A stretch of 64,000 nt of DNA, from positions 51,178,752 through 51,242,751 of the forward strand of contig CM035807.1 of assembly GCA_020466095.1 (NCBI GenBank), read 5' to 3'. This document shows positions 56,530 to 64,000 of this stretch, piece by piece. The DNA comes from Chlorops oryzae. Its lineage: Eukaryota > Arthropoda > Insecta > Diptera > Chloropidae. Within the stretch, counting starts at the first letter, position 1. Each line of letters starts with the position of its first letter. The position numbers and the translations under genes were made by a program. A model generated the notes under the pieces. That model did no database searches. It saw only the letters and a program-made list of their open reading frames with translations, and had not been told where the DNA came from.

Positions 56530-57097
56530 CAACCTCCTTAGCGAGCCTCACATGGGTGGCTACTGGGAGGCTGCTGTCAAGCGCACTAAATTCTTCCTAA
56601 AGCGTGCCATCGGCGACCATCTGTTAACGTACGAGGAATTTTACACCATTTTGGTCGAAGTCGAAGCTTGTGTGAATTCACGCCCGCTGTGCCCGCTTCC
56701 TGATGATGAAACTAGGTATGATGTACTTATGCCTGGCCACTTTCTTGGTACCTTTGAGCCTCCCAAGAGCATTCCAGAACCCGAAACCATTTCGTTCAAG
56801 GGCAGCATGTACGAACGCTGGCAGCTATTGTCTCAAATCCGCAACTTTTTCTGGCACCGCTGGCACTCGGATTACCTGACAACGTTACAACGCCGTGCTA
56901 AGTGGCTGCGTTCAAATCAAAATCTAGAAATCAATGATCTTGTTTTAATCACCACGCCACCAACAAAATGGCAAGTAGGAAGAATTCTTAAATGCTTCCC
57001 TGGGGATGATGGAATGGTTCGAGTGGTGGAAATAAAAACTCCTAACGGAACACTTACTCGTCTAGTTGTTAAAGTGACCATTGATAAAGGGAGCTGA
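56530..57097 (+). pseudogene. Bel-2 integrase C-terminal part
   Basis: Begins at the gypsy-3 junction and is open to 57097: PHMGGYWEAAVKRTKFFLK carries the catalytic Glu region. FYTILVEVEACVNSRPLCPL and the C-terminal block NDLVLITTPPTKWQVGRILKCFPGDDG are typical of Bel-Pao integrases. Everything between the gag start and here is missing. A PPT (AAAGGGGGCGG, about 57176-57186) and the 3' LTR follow. Confidence 0.9.
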
Positions 57098-57186
57098 TTA
57101 AATAAGATTTATATTTGTGCTATCGCTCTCAAATTCATTCCAATTTAGCTAGTCGTTTCGAACTATTAATAGTCCAAAGGGGGCGG

Positions 57187-57429
57187 TAGTTCGCGCCTTT
57201 TCAATTTTCGCCTTATATTTCCTTACTTGCTTTATATCTTATTCTTCATTATTATGGCTCATAAGAATGTATGTAAAATACCATATAACTATCTCTTTCC
57301 TACGCATAAATCTTTCGTTGTTACTCCTTTCCTTAACAGTTTGAAGCTGCTGTGTTGATATAGTTTTAGTTTAATAAACGCACCAGCGAAGGAAACACGT
57401 TCTTTTTATTCAGCTCATGTTAGCCAACA
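57187..57429 (+). repeat. Bel-2 3' LTR
   Basis: TAGTTCGCGCC to AGCCAACA, 243 bp, matching the 5' LTR with scattered substitutions and a short indel near the end. Confidence 0.9.
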
Positions 57430-57920
57430 GTATCTCTATTAATCAGCTAGCGGAAGGGGAACAGCATCCTATTGTTAGGGCTATGAGAATTCAAACAAAA
57501 TTTGGCAAATGAATTTTATTGGAAGTTATCAAAGGAGTAATATTTTTAGCGGATTTTTCAACGATTTGAAGGAAGAAACCTTTTAACTATTGACAGATCA
57601 CAATTTTTCTCTAATTCGGAGAGGGTCTTAGCAAAATTATACTTTACACATTGTCTAAGGTATTCCAAACTCGCAACCACTCTTCATAGATTTTAACGTT
57701 CATGATCATTTGTTCAATGAAAACATTTTTTACGCCCCACCTAATATAAGAAACAATGATATTGAGGAAGATAATGATGATGATGTTATAAATGTTAAGA
57801 AAAGCAAAACATTCTAATAAATATGTAAAAATAATTTTTCAAAAATAAAAGAAAACAAATTTTGTTTTCAATTCGTAAAACAATAATTAAATCTTTTATT
57901 TAATAAATGAATAAATAAAC

Positions 57921-58345
57921 TTATGACATAGCTGATTCATAATCTTGAACAAATTTTCTTAGAGCTAAAGAATTTTTAAGGGCGCAAGCGCAAGCTTTCT
58001 TTTTTCTTGTCAACAAATTACAATGATTGTTACATGTTATATCATCTGAATCACATAGGTGCCTTATGTTCTTAAGCGAATAATTACAATCGATTTCTTT
58101 TATGCCAGAAATTGCGCTCTCTGCCAAAAGTTCCTTTGCCCACACTGATTTTTCTTCGCCTTTTACATGTATTTGATAGCCTTTGCGGAGACATTTCATA
58201 TATTTCTTCATTTCACTCAAAGTGAAGTCACCAGAGTCCCAATCGAGCATATGGTAGTTGTTTTTGAGCCAATTTGCTGATTTTTTCTCGGCATCGTTCC
58301 ATAAATTGAAATTAAATGGTGACTTTATAAGAAAATGGATATATT
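57921..58345 (-). pseudogene. YHGLxW-type protein of the virus-like element, 5'-truncated
   Basis: Minus-strand frame open from about 58345 (upstream stop, no start codon) to 57921. Motifs LWNDAEKKSANWLKNNYHML, DWDSGDF and IHVKGEEKSVWAKELL match a protein family frequent in insect virus-like and bracovirus-associated loci (usual forms YHGLxWxxG and YVKGxEKxxWL). The Cys/His-rich C-terminus (HLCDSDDITCNNHC, ACACAL) is also family-like. Function unknown to me. The N-terminal half, which should lie upstream, is not recognisable. Confidence 0.6.
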
Positions 58346-58616
58346 TTTATCACTGAAGCAAAAAGCGACTTCCTTAAAAATGAATTGGTTATTAGTGAGT
58401 CGGAATCCTTGACAATCGAAGACAACAAATTTAGGCATTTTTCCTTTATCCGGGTTTTATTTTCGTGAACAGGTTTTTTGTTCAAAGACTTATGATGAAA
58501 TAAATAAAATGTGCTACAAATCAATGCTTTATATTAAGTGTGCTTTTCAATTTCGCCAGTCATCGGTTTGTATGTAAAGACACGATCATGTATGAGAACA
58601 CAATATGCCGGAGTGT

Positions 58617-59569
58617 TTACTTTAATGTTTTCAAGAGTTTTGACATTATACGAATATCGAGAGCACCTGTTTTAATTTCTTCATTTTGGTGCGACGTGTC
58701 AATAACAATTATTGGACATTCTTTAAACTTTTTGCAGCATAAAAGTGGGTGTGACTCAATCATGTAATAACTTTGTTGAAACCTTGCATACATAGATATC
58801 ATATAAGAGAGCATATCGATTACGAGACAAATTTAAATTTAGGTCATCGTATGGTTATGAAACAGAGTTTAAATGTACTTTTAAATCGGTTAAGCTACAG
58901 TTTGTAAACTTTTCTCCATTCTCGAAAGCGATAAGAATAAAACGAGGACGCTCACTTTGTGTTCCTACTTTTATGTTCCATGTATGATTTGTACTTTGAG
59001 GTAGCTCTGGATAAAAGTAACATTCCCAACTACGAAATGATATAGGTAGAGGAATATCCTCTTTAATAGTTGTATGGATTTTCAATTTGGCTGCATCGGA
59101 TAATTGAATTTGAGGAACTTTCAAAGCAACATTTAAGAGCTTTAAGTTAATTTTATCCTTTTCACTCTCTTCCGTACTAAAGACAGACTTATCATTTGAT
59201 CAAGAACGTCGCAAGATAAGCTCATGTTTTGAATTTTTCATAATTTTATCAAAGTCTTTGGCAAAGCCCATCAACATTTTTATTGGTACCATTCATTTCA
59301 TAACGTATTTCCTCAAATAGATATGCAATACAATTATTTCGAAATTTAACTCCTTTGGGTTCTGCATTTTCGGAACCAATTGAAACAACCCCCTCAATGT
59401 ACAGTAAGCTTTTATAAGGTAGAACGTAGAGATCTTGATTTTGAATTGCTATCCGTATCTCATCATTGTTGTTAAAGGATTCCAAATATGGTTGATATGT
59501 GTGATATTCTTTCTTCGTAATAGACTCATCGAAGACGAGTTGTTCTCCAACTCTCAAGATATTATTCAT
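58617..59569 (-). pseudogene. Double-jelly-roll capsid-like protein (broken)
   Basis: Major-capsid-like protein in three open stretches on the minus strand. The N-terminus (59569-59249) opens MNNILRVGEQLVFD with VLPYKSLLYIEG and NCIAYLFEEIRYEMNG. The middle (59124-58855) has SFRSWECYFYPELPQS, RPRFILIAF and LTDLKVHLNS. The C-terminus (58814-58617) has SMYARFQQSYY, PIIVIDTSHQNEEIKTG and ALDIRI. This series is the DJR-like family known from insect genomes and related to Polinton/adintovirus capsids. A segment after 59249 is missing or scrambled, so the copy is dead. The ATG overlaps the stop of the preceding ORF. Confidence 0.7.
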
Positions 59570-59772
59570 TGCTTTTTAATGTAAGTAAATCCCAATGATT
59601 GTAAAAAGTTTCTATTTTTAATACTTAATGGCTTTTTTATAAGAAATTTTCCGTTGCGTATTCTTGATGCGTTATGTACAAGAGATGAAGATAAACTGAA
59701 AGAAGAACCATCGTTTACACCCTTTTTATTAAACATAGTCATAGCTGATGCTAATGATTCAACAGGTTTCAA
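59566..59772 (-). CDS. Small ORF (68 aa) of the virus-like element
   Basis: MKPVESLASAMTMFNKKGVN to FTYIKKQ, intact, starting nine bases after the stop of the jelly-roll gene. Its TGA overlaps the ATG of the capsid-like gene (ATGA). GANDGSSF/RNGKF-type basic segments suggest a small nucleic-acid-binding or virion protein, but this is a guess. Confidence 0.5.
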   Translation of the reverse strand: MKPVESLASAMTMFNKKGVNDGSSFSLSSSLVHNASRIRNGKFLIKKPLSIKNRNFLQSLGFTYIKKQ

Positions 59773-59781
59773 GTGGAGTCT

Positions 59782-60462
59782 TTATGTAATCGCTTCTCCT
59801 TCAAAATTTAATAATACACCGTTTTCGTTAACAAGTCTAACTGCAATTGAACCTACCTCTTTGACGATCACAGACAAATAGATAACATTATTTGGAATAA
59901 TGTCTAGTTTATATCCCGGTTCAACATTTATACAGAATTTATGTAAGCTGTGTGCCAAGGTACTGTTTACATATGAATCGCTCACAATGGTGCACTCAAT
60001 ACGTACAACATTGTTTTGGGTAATCATTAAACTTGTATCCGATATATGTGTTTCATAAGGTTTAAGTTGACGCTTTGAAAATCCCAAAAGCGATCCAACG
60101 CTTCTCTCTCTATCAAAATAAATTATATCTTTTTCAGAGCTTTCAGCTTTTAATGTATTATTATTGGCCTTTATACTTAATGTAGCACCAGCTCCTGCTG
60201 CTTCTTGATTTTCGTATGCGTCTAAGATATATTTCACAATATCATCGAACTCATTTACATGCTTGCCAATGAGAAAAAGGGTTTTTTTTTCATCAATATT
60301 CGGTATTGAGTAATAAGTATGAAAATCAATCAGTGCACAAACATATTCCTTTTTAAGCTCTATGGGAGGAAAATAATTTGCTGTAAGAATTGAGGAGATT
60401 CCAGTGAAAGTCAATGTTCTCGACATCTTGAGGGGTTGAGATAGTAAAGTAAACTGAATCAA
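59782..60462 (-). CDS. Jelly-roll (penton-like) protein of the virus-like element
   Basis: 226 codons, open. MSRTLTFTG at 60426 is the likelier start, since the family begins there; the upstream ATG adds 12 residues. Motifs LTANYFPPIEL, CALIDFHTYYSIPNID and GSLLGFSKRQL mark a protein found beside DJR capsid genes in insect elements; a penton/minor-capsid role is inferred from that company. The C-terminal half is beta-rich (INVEPGYKLDIIPNNVIYLSVIVK). It is the best preserved gene of the element. Confidence 0.6.
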   Translation of the reverse strand: MIQFTLLSQPLKMSRTLTFTGISSILTANYFPPIELKKEYVCALIDFHTYYSIPNIDEKKTLFLIGKHVNEFDDIVKYILDAYENQEAAGAGATLSIKANNNTLKAESSEKDIIYFDRERSVGSLLGFSKRQLKPYETHISDTSLMITQNNVVRIECTIVSDSYVNSTLAHSLHKFCINVEPGYKLDIIPNNVIYLSVIVKEVGSIAVRLVNENGVLLNFEGEAIT

Positions 60463-60550
60463 TCAAACAAATAAAGCTTCTTCTTATAAAATTTTTTCAT
60501 AGTTTATCATATTTATTTATCCAAGAGTTGTGACTATCTGAAAACCACAA

Positions 60551-61400
60551 TCATTTTACATACACTTTTTCACCCCGCTTCTTTATAATTTTCTCAACTA
60601 AATACATGTGAGGAAAACTTGATTTTTGCAATGCTTGGGTATAGAAAGCACCCTTAATTACATTTCCCTCATAGTCTTCTAGAATATAAGTACATGGATT
60701 GGTATTTTGAATCTTATTTATCTTGAAGACTTCCGTTGTCCAATTGGGTACGTAACCTTTCTCAAAAACATGTTTATATTTGCTTATTCGAACGTAATCG
60801 TTTACATGAAATTTTGGCTTATTATAGACTTTCAGACGGTTGTAAATCGTTTTTAGAATTGTTGCTGCATTTAAAGAATTCACTTTAGCGGGTGCAATTT
60901 TAATTGTTCTGTGCACTTTTTCATTGTACTCTTTAGTCAATTTTTGATATTCATCAATCCATTTGTAAGAACCGCGATTACTGAAGCCCTTCCACATCAT
61001 ATTTTTCAAAGTGCGATTAAATCGTTCACCTATCGATGCTTTCACTACACTATAAGTTTCATTTAAAGTTGAAACTTTTTATTGAAGAATTCCTTCTCAT
61101 CATCTGTTTGCAAATTTTTAGGTTTTCGACCGCTCTCAAATACACTTTTCATTGCTTTGGTAACATCAGGAGCTTTTTTTGACTTTAGCGCAATGGTCCA
61201 GGCATATTTGGAGAAAGTGTCAATGATTGGGAGTAGGTAGCGATACCCTTTGTTGAATTTAGAGTAATTACCCATTTCCACTAAATCAGCTTGCCAAAGA
61301 TCATCAATATCTTTGGTTATAAAAGCTCTTTGTATAAAGTTTCGTGAGGGAGCTCCTGAACCATTTGATATCGACTCATCTGTATTGTGTGGTTTTGGTT
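60551..61400 (-). pseudogene. rve-type integrase of the virus-like element
   Basis: Retroviral-type integrase of Polinton/Maverick kind. DDLWQADLVEMGNYSKFNKGY (about 61310-61250) holds the first Asp, NLQTDDEKEFFNKKF (about 61115) the second, and ASIGERFNRTLKNMMW (about 61040) the Glu. The C-terminus has NDYVRISKYKHVFEKGYVPNWTTEVFKI, the chromo/SH3-like tail seen in these integrases. A frame break at about 61060 separates the second Asp from the Glu. A further frame change precedes the N-terminus near 61330. Confidence 0.8.
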
Positions 61401-62210
61401 TGGTTTTTGAATAATGTTTTGATTAGAAATCATTGAAAACAAAACATTTTCCGTGAGTTCTAAACGCTTCTTAACATATTCCATATACACCTTAAACCTC
61501 TCATCAATATCGCGTTCAAAAGATTTAATTTTTTCATAAACGGTTTCAACTTCTTTATTTCGGTGACTTTCATAAGCTTTAATTAAATCCTAAAATTCAG
61601 TTCGATACGCATCAAGACTTATAGCATTGACAGACATATGGTGTAAAGTCTATAGACTTCACACTACAATGAAAGAAGTCTATGTTGGGGTGACACACTA
61701 CAATTGATGGTGGATTTCTCGTGTGGACTTCGTTAAAACAGCTGACAATTTAAAATTAAAACAACAACAAAAACAATAAAAACAGTTTGCCTCGATTTTA
61801 TCTCAAAAGAATCCATGAAAATATCGTTTGTTTGTTATATAAATCCATACGATAGAATTAATTTCATGCATTTCGCATAAACAACTTGAAATTAGAAATT
61901 TAAACATCTGGTTTCCGATAAAATAATCGATATTTCGTTTAAATTTATGCAGTGTTGCCATATCAATCTAAGAAGTCTACAATAAATCCTCCCTTTCAAT
62001 GTAGTGTGAAGTCTATAAAAAGTCTATGATGGCTATGGTAGACTTTTGAGAAATACCTATGTGTGTCACCCAGACTTCACACCATCATGGTGTAAAATAC
62101 CTATGTCTGTCAGTGCTATTAGAATTACAAAATTTTTCGTTGCAGCGTCCCCCTTTACTATTGGATCTTTAAGATTTCTGATGCGTTTTAAATGAGCTTT
62201 GAAGCTGTGA
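61401..62210 (-). pseudogene. Fibre-like coiled-coil protein (interrupted by a MITE)
   Basis: To the right of the MITE the minus strand reads LKRIRNLKDP and GDAATKNFV, the NxxDPxxxxDAxTKxYV motif of viral tail-fibre proteins. To the left it reads SLDAYRTEF, a TAG stop, then DLIKAYESHRNKEVETVYEK and a long heptad-like coiled coil to about 61430. The arrangement suits a trimeric fibre of a Polinton-like virus. The mariner at 62211 cuts off the N-terminal side. MITE, stop and truncation make it dead. Confidence 0.5.
61622..62118. mobile_element. MITE with TTA duplication in the fibre-like gene
   Basis: A 497-bp unit. TIRs TAGCATTGACAGACATA / TATGTCTGTCAGTGCTA, flanked by TTA (61619-61621 and 62119-62121). 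Inverted GTGTAAAGTCT/AGACTTCACAC motifs recur inside. Confidence 0.85.
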
Positions 62211-63441
62211 TATTAAATGCCTATTATTTTTATATAGTGGCAACCTTCAAATGATTCGTGTTGAAATTTGACGTCTGTAAGTCAATTAGTTTGTGAGATA
62301 GAGCGTCTTTTGTGAAGCAACTTTTGTTATTGTGAAAAAAATGGGAAAAAAGAATTTCATGTTTTGATAAAATACTGTTTTCTGAAGGGAAAAAATACAG
62401 TGGAAGCAAAAACTTGGCTTGATAATGAGTTTCCGGACTCTGCCCCAGGAAAATCAACAATAATTGATTGGTATGCAAAATTCAAGCGTGGTGAAATGAG
62501 CACGGAGGACGGTGAACGCAGTGGACGCCCGAAAGAGGTGGTTACCGACGAAAACATCAAAAAAATTCACAAAATGATTTTGAATGACCGTAAAATGAAG
62601 TTTATCGAGATAGCAGAGGCCTTAAAGATATCAAAGGAACGTGTTGGTCATATCATTCATCAATATTTGGATATGAAAAAGCTCTGTGCAAAATGGGTGC
62701 CGCGCGAGCTCACATTTGACCAAAAACAACAACGTGTTGATGATTCTGAGCGGTGTTTGCAGCTGTTAACTCGCAATACACCCGAGTTTTTGCGTCGATA
62801 TGTGACAATGGATGAAACATGGCTCTATCACTACACTCCTGAGTACAATCGACAGTCGGCTGAGTGGACAGCGATCGGTGAACCGTCTCCGAAGCGTGGA
62901 AAGACTCAAAAGTCTGCTGGCAAAGTTTTTTGGGATGGGCATGGAATAGTTTTTATCGATTATCTTGAGAAGGGAAAAACCATCAACAGTGACTATTTTA
63001 TGTCGTTATTGGAGCGTTTGAAGGTCGAAATGGTGACAAAACGGCCCCATATGAAGAAGAAAAATTGTTGTTCCAGCAAGACAACGCACCGTGCCACAAG
63101 TCATTGAGAACGATGGCAAAAATTCATGAATTAGGCTTCGAATTGCTTCCCCACCCACCGTATTCTCCAGATCTGGCCCCCAGCGACTTTTTCTTGTTCT
63201 CAGACCTCAAAAGGATGCTCGCAGGGAAAAAATTTGGCTGCAATGAAGAGGTGATCGACGAAACTGAGGCCTATTTTGAGGCAAAACCGAAGGAGTACTA
63301 CCAAAATGGTATCAAAAAATTGGAAAGTCGTTATAATCGTTGTATCGCTCTTGAAGGGAACTATGTTGAATAATAAAAACGAATTTTGTAAAAAAAAATG
63401 TATTTTTCTTTGTTAGACCGGGGACTTATCAGCCAACCTGT
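62211..63441 (+). mobile_element. Himar1-like mariner copy C (5'-truncated, dead)
   Basis: Third irritans mariner. The first 46 bp including the left TIR are missing; the right TIR is complete with TA at 63442-63443. The transposase starts with an altered ATG context (reading open from 62364), has a 12-bp deletion after SAGKV, and shifts frame near 63065. TMDETWL, QQDNAPCH and YSPDLAPSDFF are still present. It sits inside the DUF8207-like gene of the virus-like element. Confidence 0.93.
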
Positions 63442-63445
63442 TATA

Positions 63446-64000
63446 TTCGATTGGATTTTTTGTGAACATTAACTGAAAAAGTCCTGGTGTCATTTTAAAT
63501 GTTTCATCACCAATTTGAACATGATTAGAACTTTTGAATGATATTTTTGAGTCTACAAACATCAATTGCTTTTCCGAATTGTAATTCAATCCAAATATTT
63601 TATCTAGACTGTTTTGCTTTTCTAGTAGTTCAAAATTCGGTCCATTTAACAATTTACTGACTTCTCCTTGTTCTTCTTCCATGGCTTTAATAGAATTTGA
63701 TTTATTATCATCATCATCGTCATCATCATTACTACAAATTTGATCATTGCTTTCTTCATCATCATCATCATCATCTTGAACAGAATCATTACCATTATAC
63801 CTTTTTGGTGTACTAGTTTCATACTTTGGTAGCTTATTAATGTTTTTCCTCCTTCTTTCATTTTTCATCGGTCTTTTGAATAATATTTTTTTGTTTAAAG
63901 CTGAAATATTTACATTAGAGTTTTCAGCCAAATCATTTACTATTTCATTTTTAACTTAAGTTTCTGTTTGTTTTTCTATTCCAAAATTTTTCAAAACATT
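63446..64000 (-). pseudogene. DUF8207-like protein of the virus-like element, runs off window
   Basis: The minus-strand frame enters from outside the window, with an in-frame TAA near 63947. It then runs through KRPMKNERRRKNINKL, a low-complexity Asp stretch (GAT repeats, about 63700-63780), NSLDKIFGLNYNSEKQLMF and FKMTPGLFQLMFTKNP, where the mariner cuts it. The last motif (x-GTPGLxELLFxKxP) and the preceding short beta-like segments are the signature I associate with DUF8207 proteins of insect virus-like elements. Function unknown. Confidence 0.6.

Larger units (their letters stand above)
45646..57429 (+). mobile_element. Bel-2: internally deleted Bel-Pao element holding gypsy-3
   Basis: LTRs at 45646-45892 and 57187-57429, with GTATC on both sides (45641-45645 and 57430-57434), a perfect 5-bp duplication. 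Only a primer site, leader, a short gag-like start and the integrase end remain. Without gypsy-3 it is about 1.7 kb. Confidence 0.9.
45574..57817 (+). pseudogene. Virus-like plus-strand gene, split by the Bel-2/gypsy-3 nest
   Basis: The first part, from MRDQSQRALNAIKDFERLN, is open to the Bel-2 insertion (45646). After the insertion and one copy of the 5-bp target duplication (57430-57434) the same frame continues with NQLAEGEQHPIVRAM and TKFGK, then meets a stop (about 57510), further shifts, and an acidic C-terminus (NDIEEDNDDDDVINVKK) ending at 57817. AATAAA signals follow at once. The pattern of a short E-x-Y/H-x-V segment followed by K-T-K-F/Y-G is one I associate with a small protein of insect virus-like elements. 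A role in nucleic-acid binding is only a guess. Confidence 0.55.
45400..64000. mobile_element. Endogenous Polinton/adintovirus-like element (partial, right end outside window)
   Basis: A set of genes that travel together in insect virus-like elements: a plus-strand small gene (45574-57817, interrupted), and on the minus strand a DUF8207-like protein, fibre-like protein, rve integrase, jelly-roll protein, small ORF, double-jelly-roll capsid-like protein and YHGLxW-type protein. Plus- and minus-strand genes converge near 57.85 kb. Frameshifts, stops, a Bel/Gypsy nest, a MITE and a mariner show it is an old, inactive copy. Polymerase and packaging ATPase are not in the window. The left limit is uncertain. 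Confidence 0.7.

Noticed and set aside
63690..63785. Trinucleotide microsatellite as an independent feature
   Set aside because: It is in frame as an Asp run in the DUF8207-like protein; such acidic runs are common in this family.

Overview
This is eukaryotic DNA, most likely from a fly (Diptera). The pointers are one compact host gene (ribophorin I, one 52-bp intron) with TATCGAT (DRE-like) promoter motifs, and a transposon mix typical of insects: Himar1-type mariner, 412/mdg1-type and Osvaldo/Ulysses-type Gypsy elements, Bel-Pao, Helitron, PIF/Harbinger and many palindromic MITEs. I cannot name the species. Nothing looks bacterial. Apart from ribophorin I, and perhaps a lone BIR-domain fragment, everything recognisable is mobile or virus-derived.

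Layout. 0.7-5.7 kb: decayed 412/mdg1-like Gypsy (gypsy-1). 6.4-7.1 kb: a TIR element carrying two opposed tRNA-like units. 7.2-8.1 kb: palindromic MITE with a perfect 8-bp target duplication. 8.2-8.9 kb: dead Tc1/mariner-superfamily transposase. 9.9-23 kb: nested stack. A second mdg1-like Gypsy (gypsy-2) was hit at its YIDD codons by a Bel-Pao element (Bel-1, whose 5' LTR holds a palindromic MITE), then by a long-TIR DNA transposon with an unclassified transposase, then by a Himar1-like mariner. A Helitron (22961-26532, minus) abuts it, followed by a LINE fragment.

27.8-29.2 kb: ribophorin I, minus strand. 29.3-34.8 kb: inverted-repeat elements, many flanked by 3-bp TTA/TAA duplications as PIF/Harbinger elements are. 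35.2-37.9 kb holds the remains of a coding Harbinger (HARBI1-like exons plus a MADF-like gene on the opposite strand). 38.2 kb: BIR-domain fragment. 41.7-43.0 kb: Himar1-like mariner with an intact 348-aa transposase.

45.4-64 kb: an endogenous Polinton/adintovirus-like element running off the window. A plus-strand gene with a TATA box and small intron faces a compact minus-strand block: DUF8207-like protein, fibre-like protein, integrase, jelly-roll (penton-like) protein, a 68-aa ORF, a double-jelly-roll capsid-like protein and a YHGLxW-type protein. It is broken by point mutations and insertions. Its plus-strand gene holds a Bel-Pao remnant (Bel-2, 5-bp TSD GTATC), which in turn holds a 10.1-kb Gypsy (gypsy-3, 4-bp TSD AGTT) with near-identical 2.1-kb LTRs and open gag, pol and third ORFs. 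Gypsy-3 is probably recent; its lysine-tRNA primer site lies inside the gag start, and a canonical GGGAAAC slippery site joins gag to pol.
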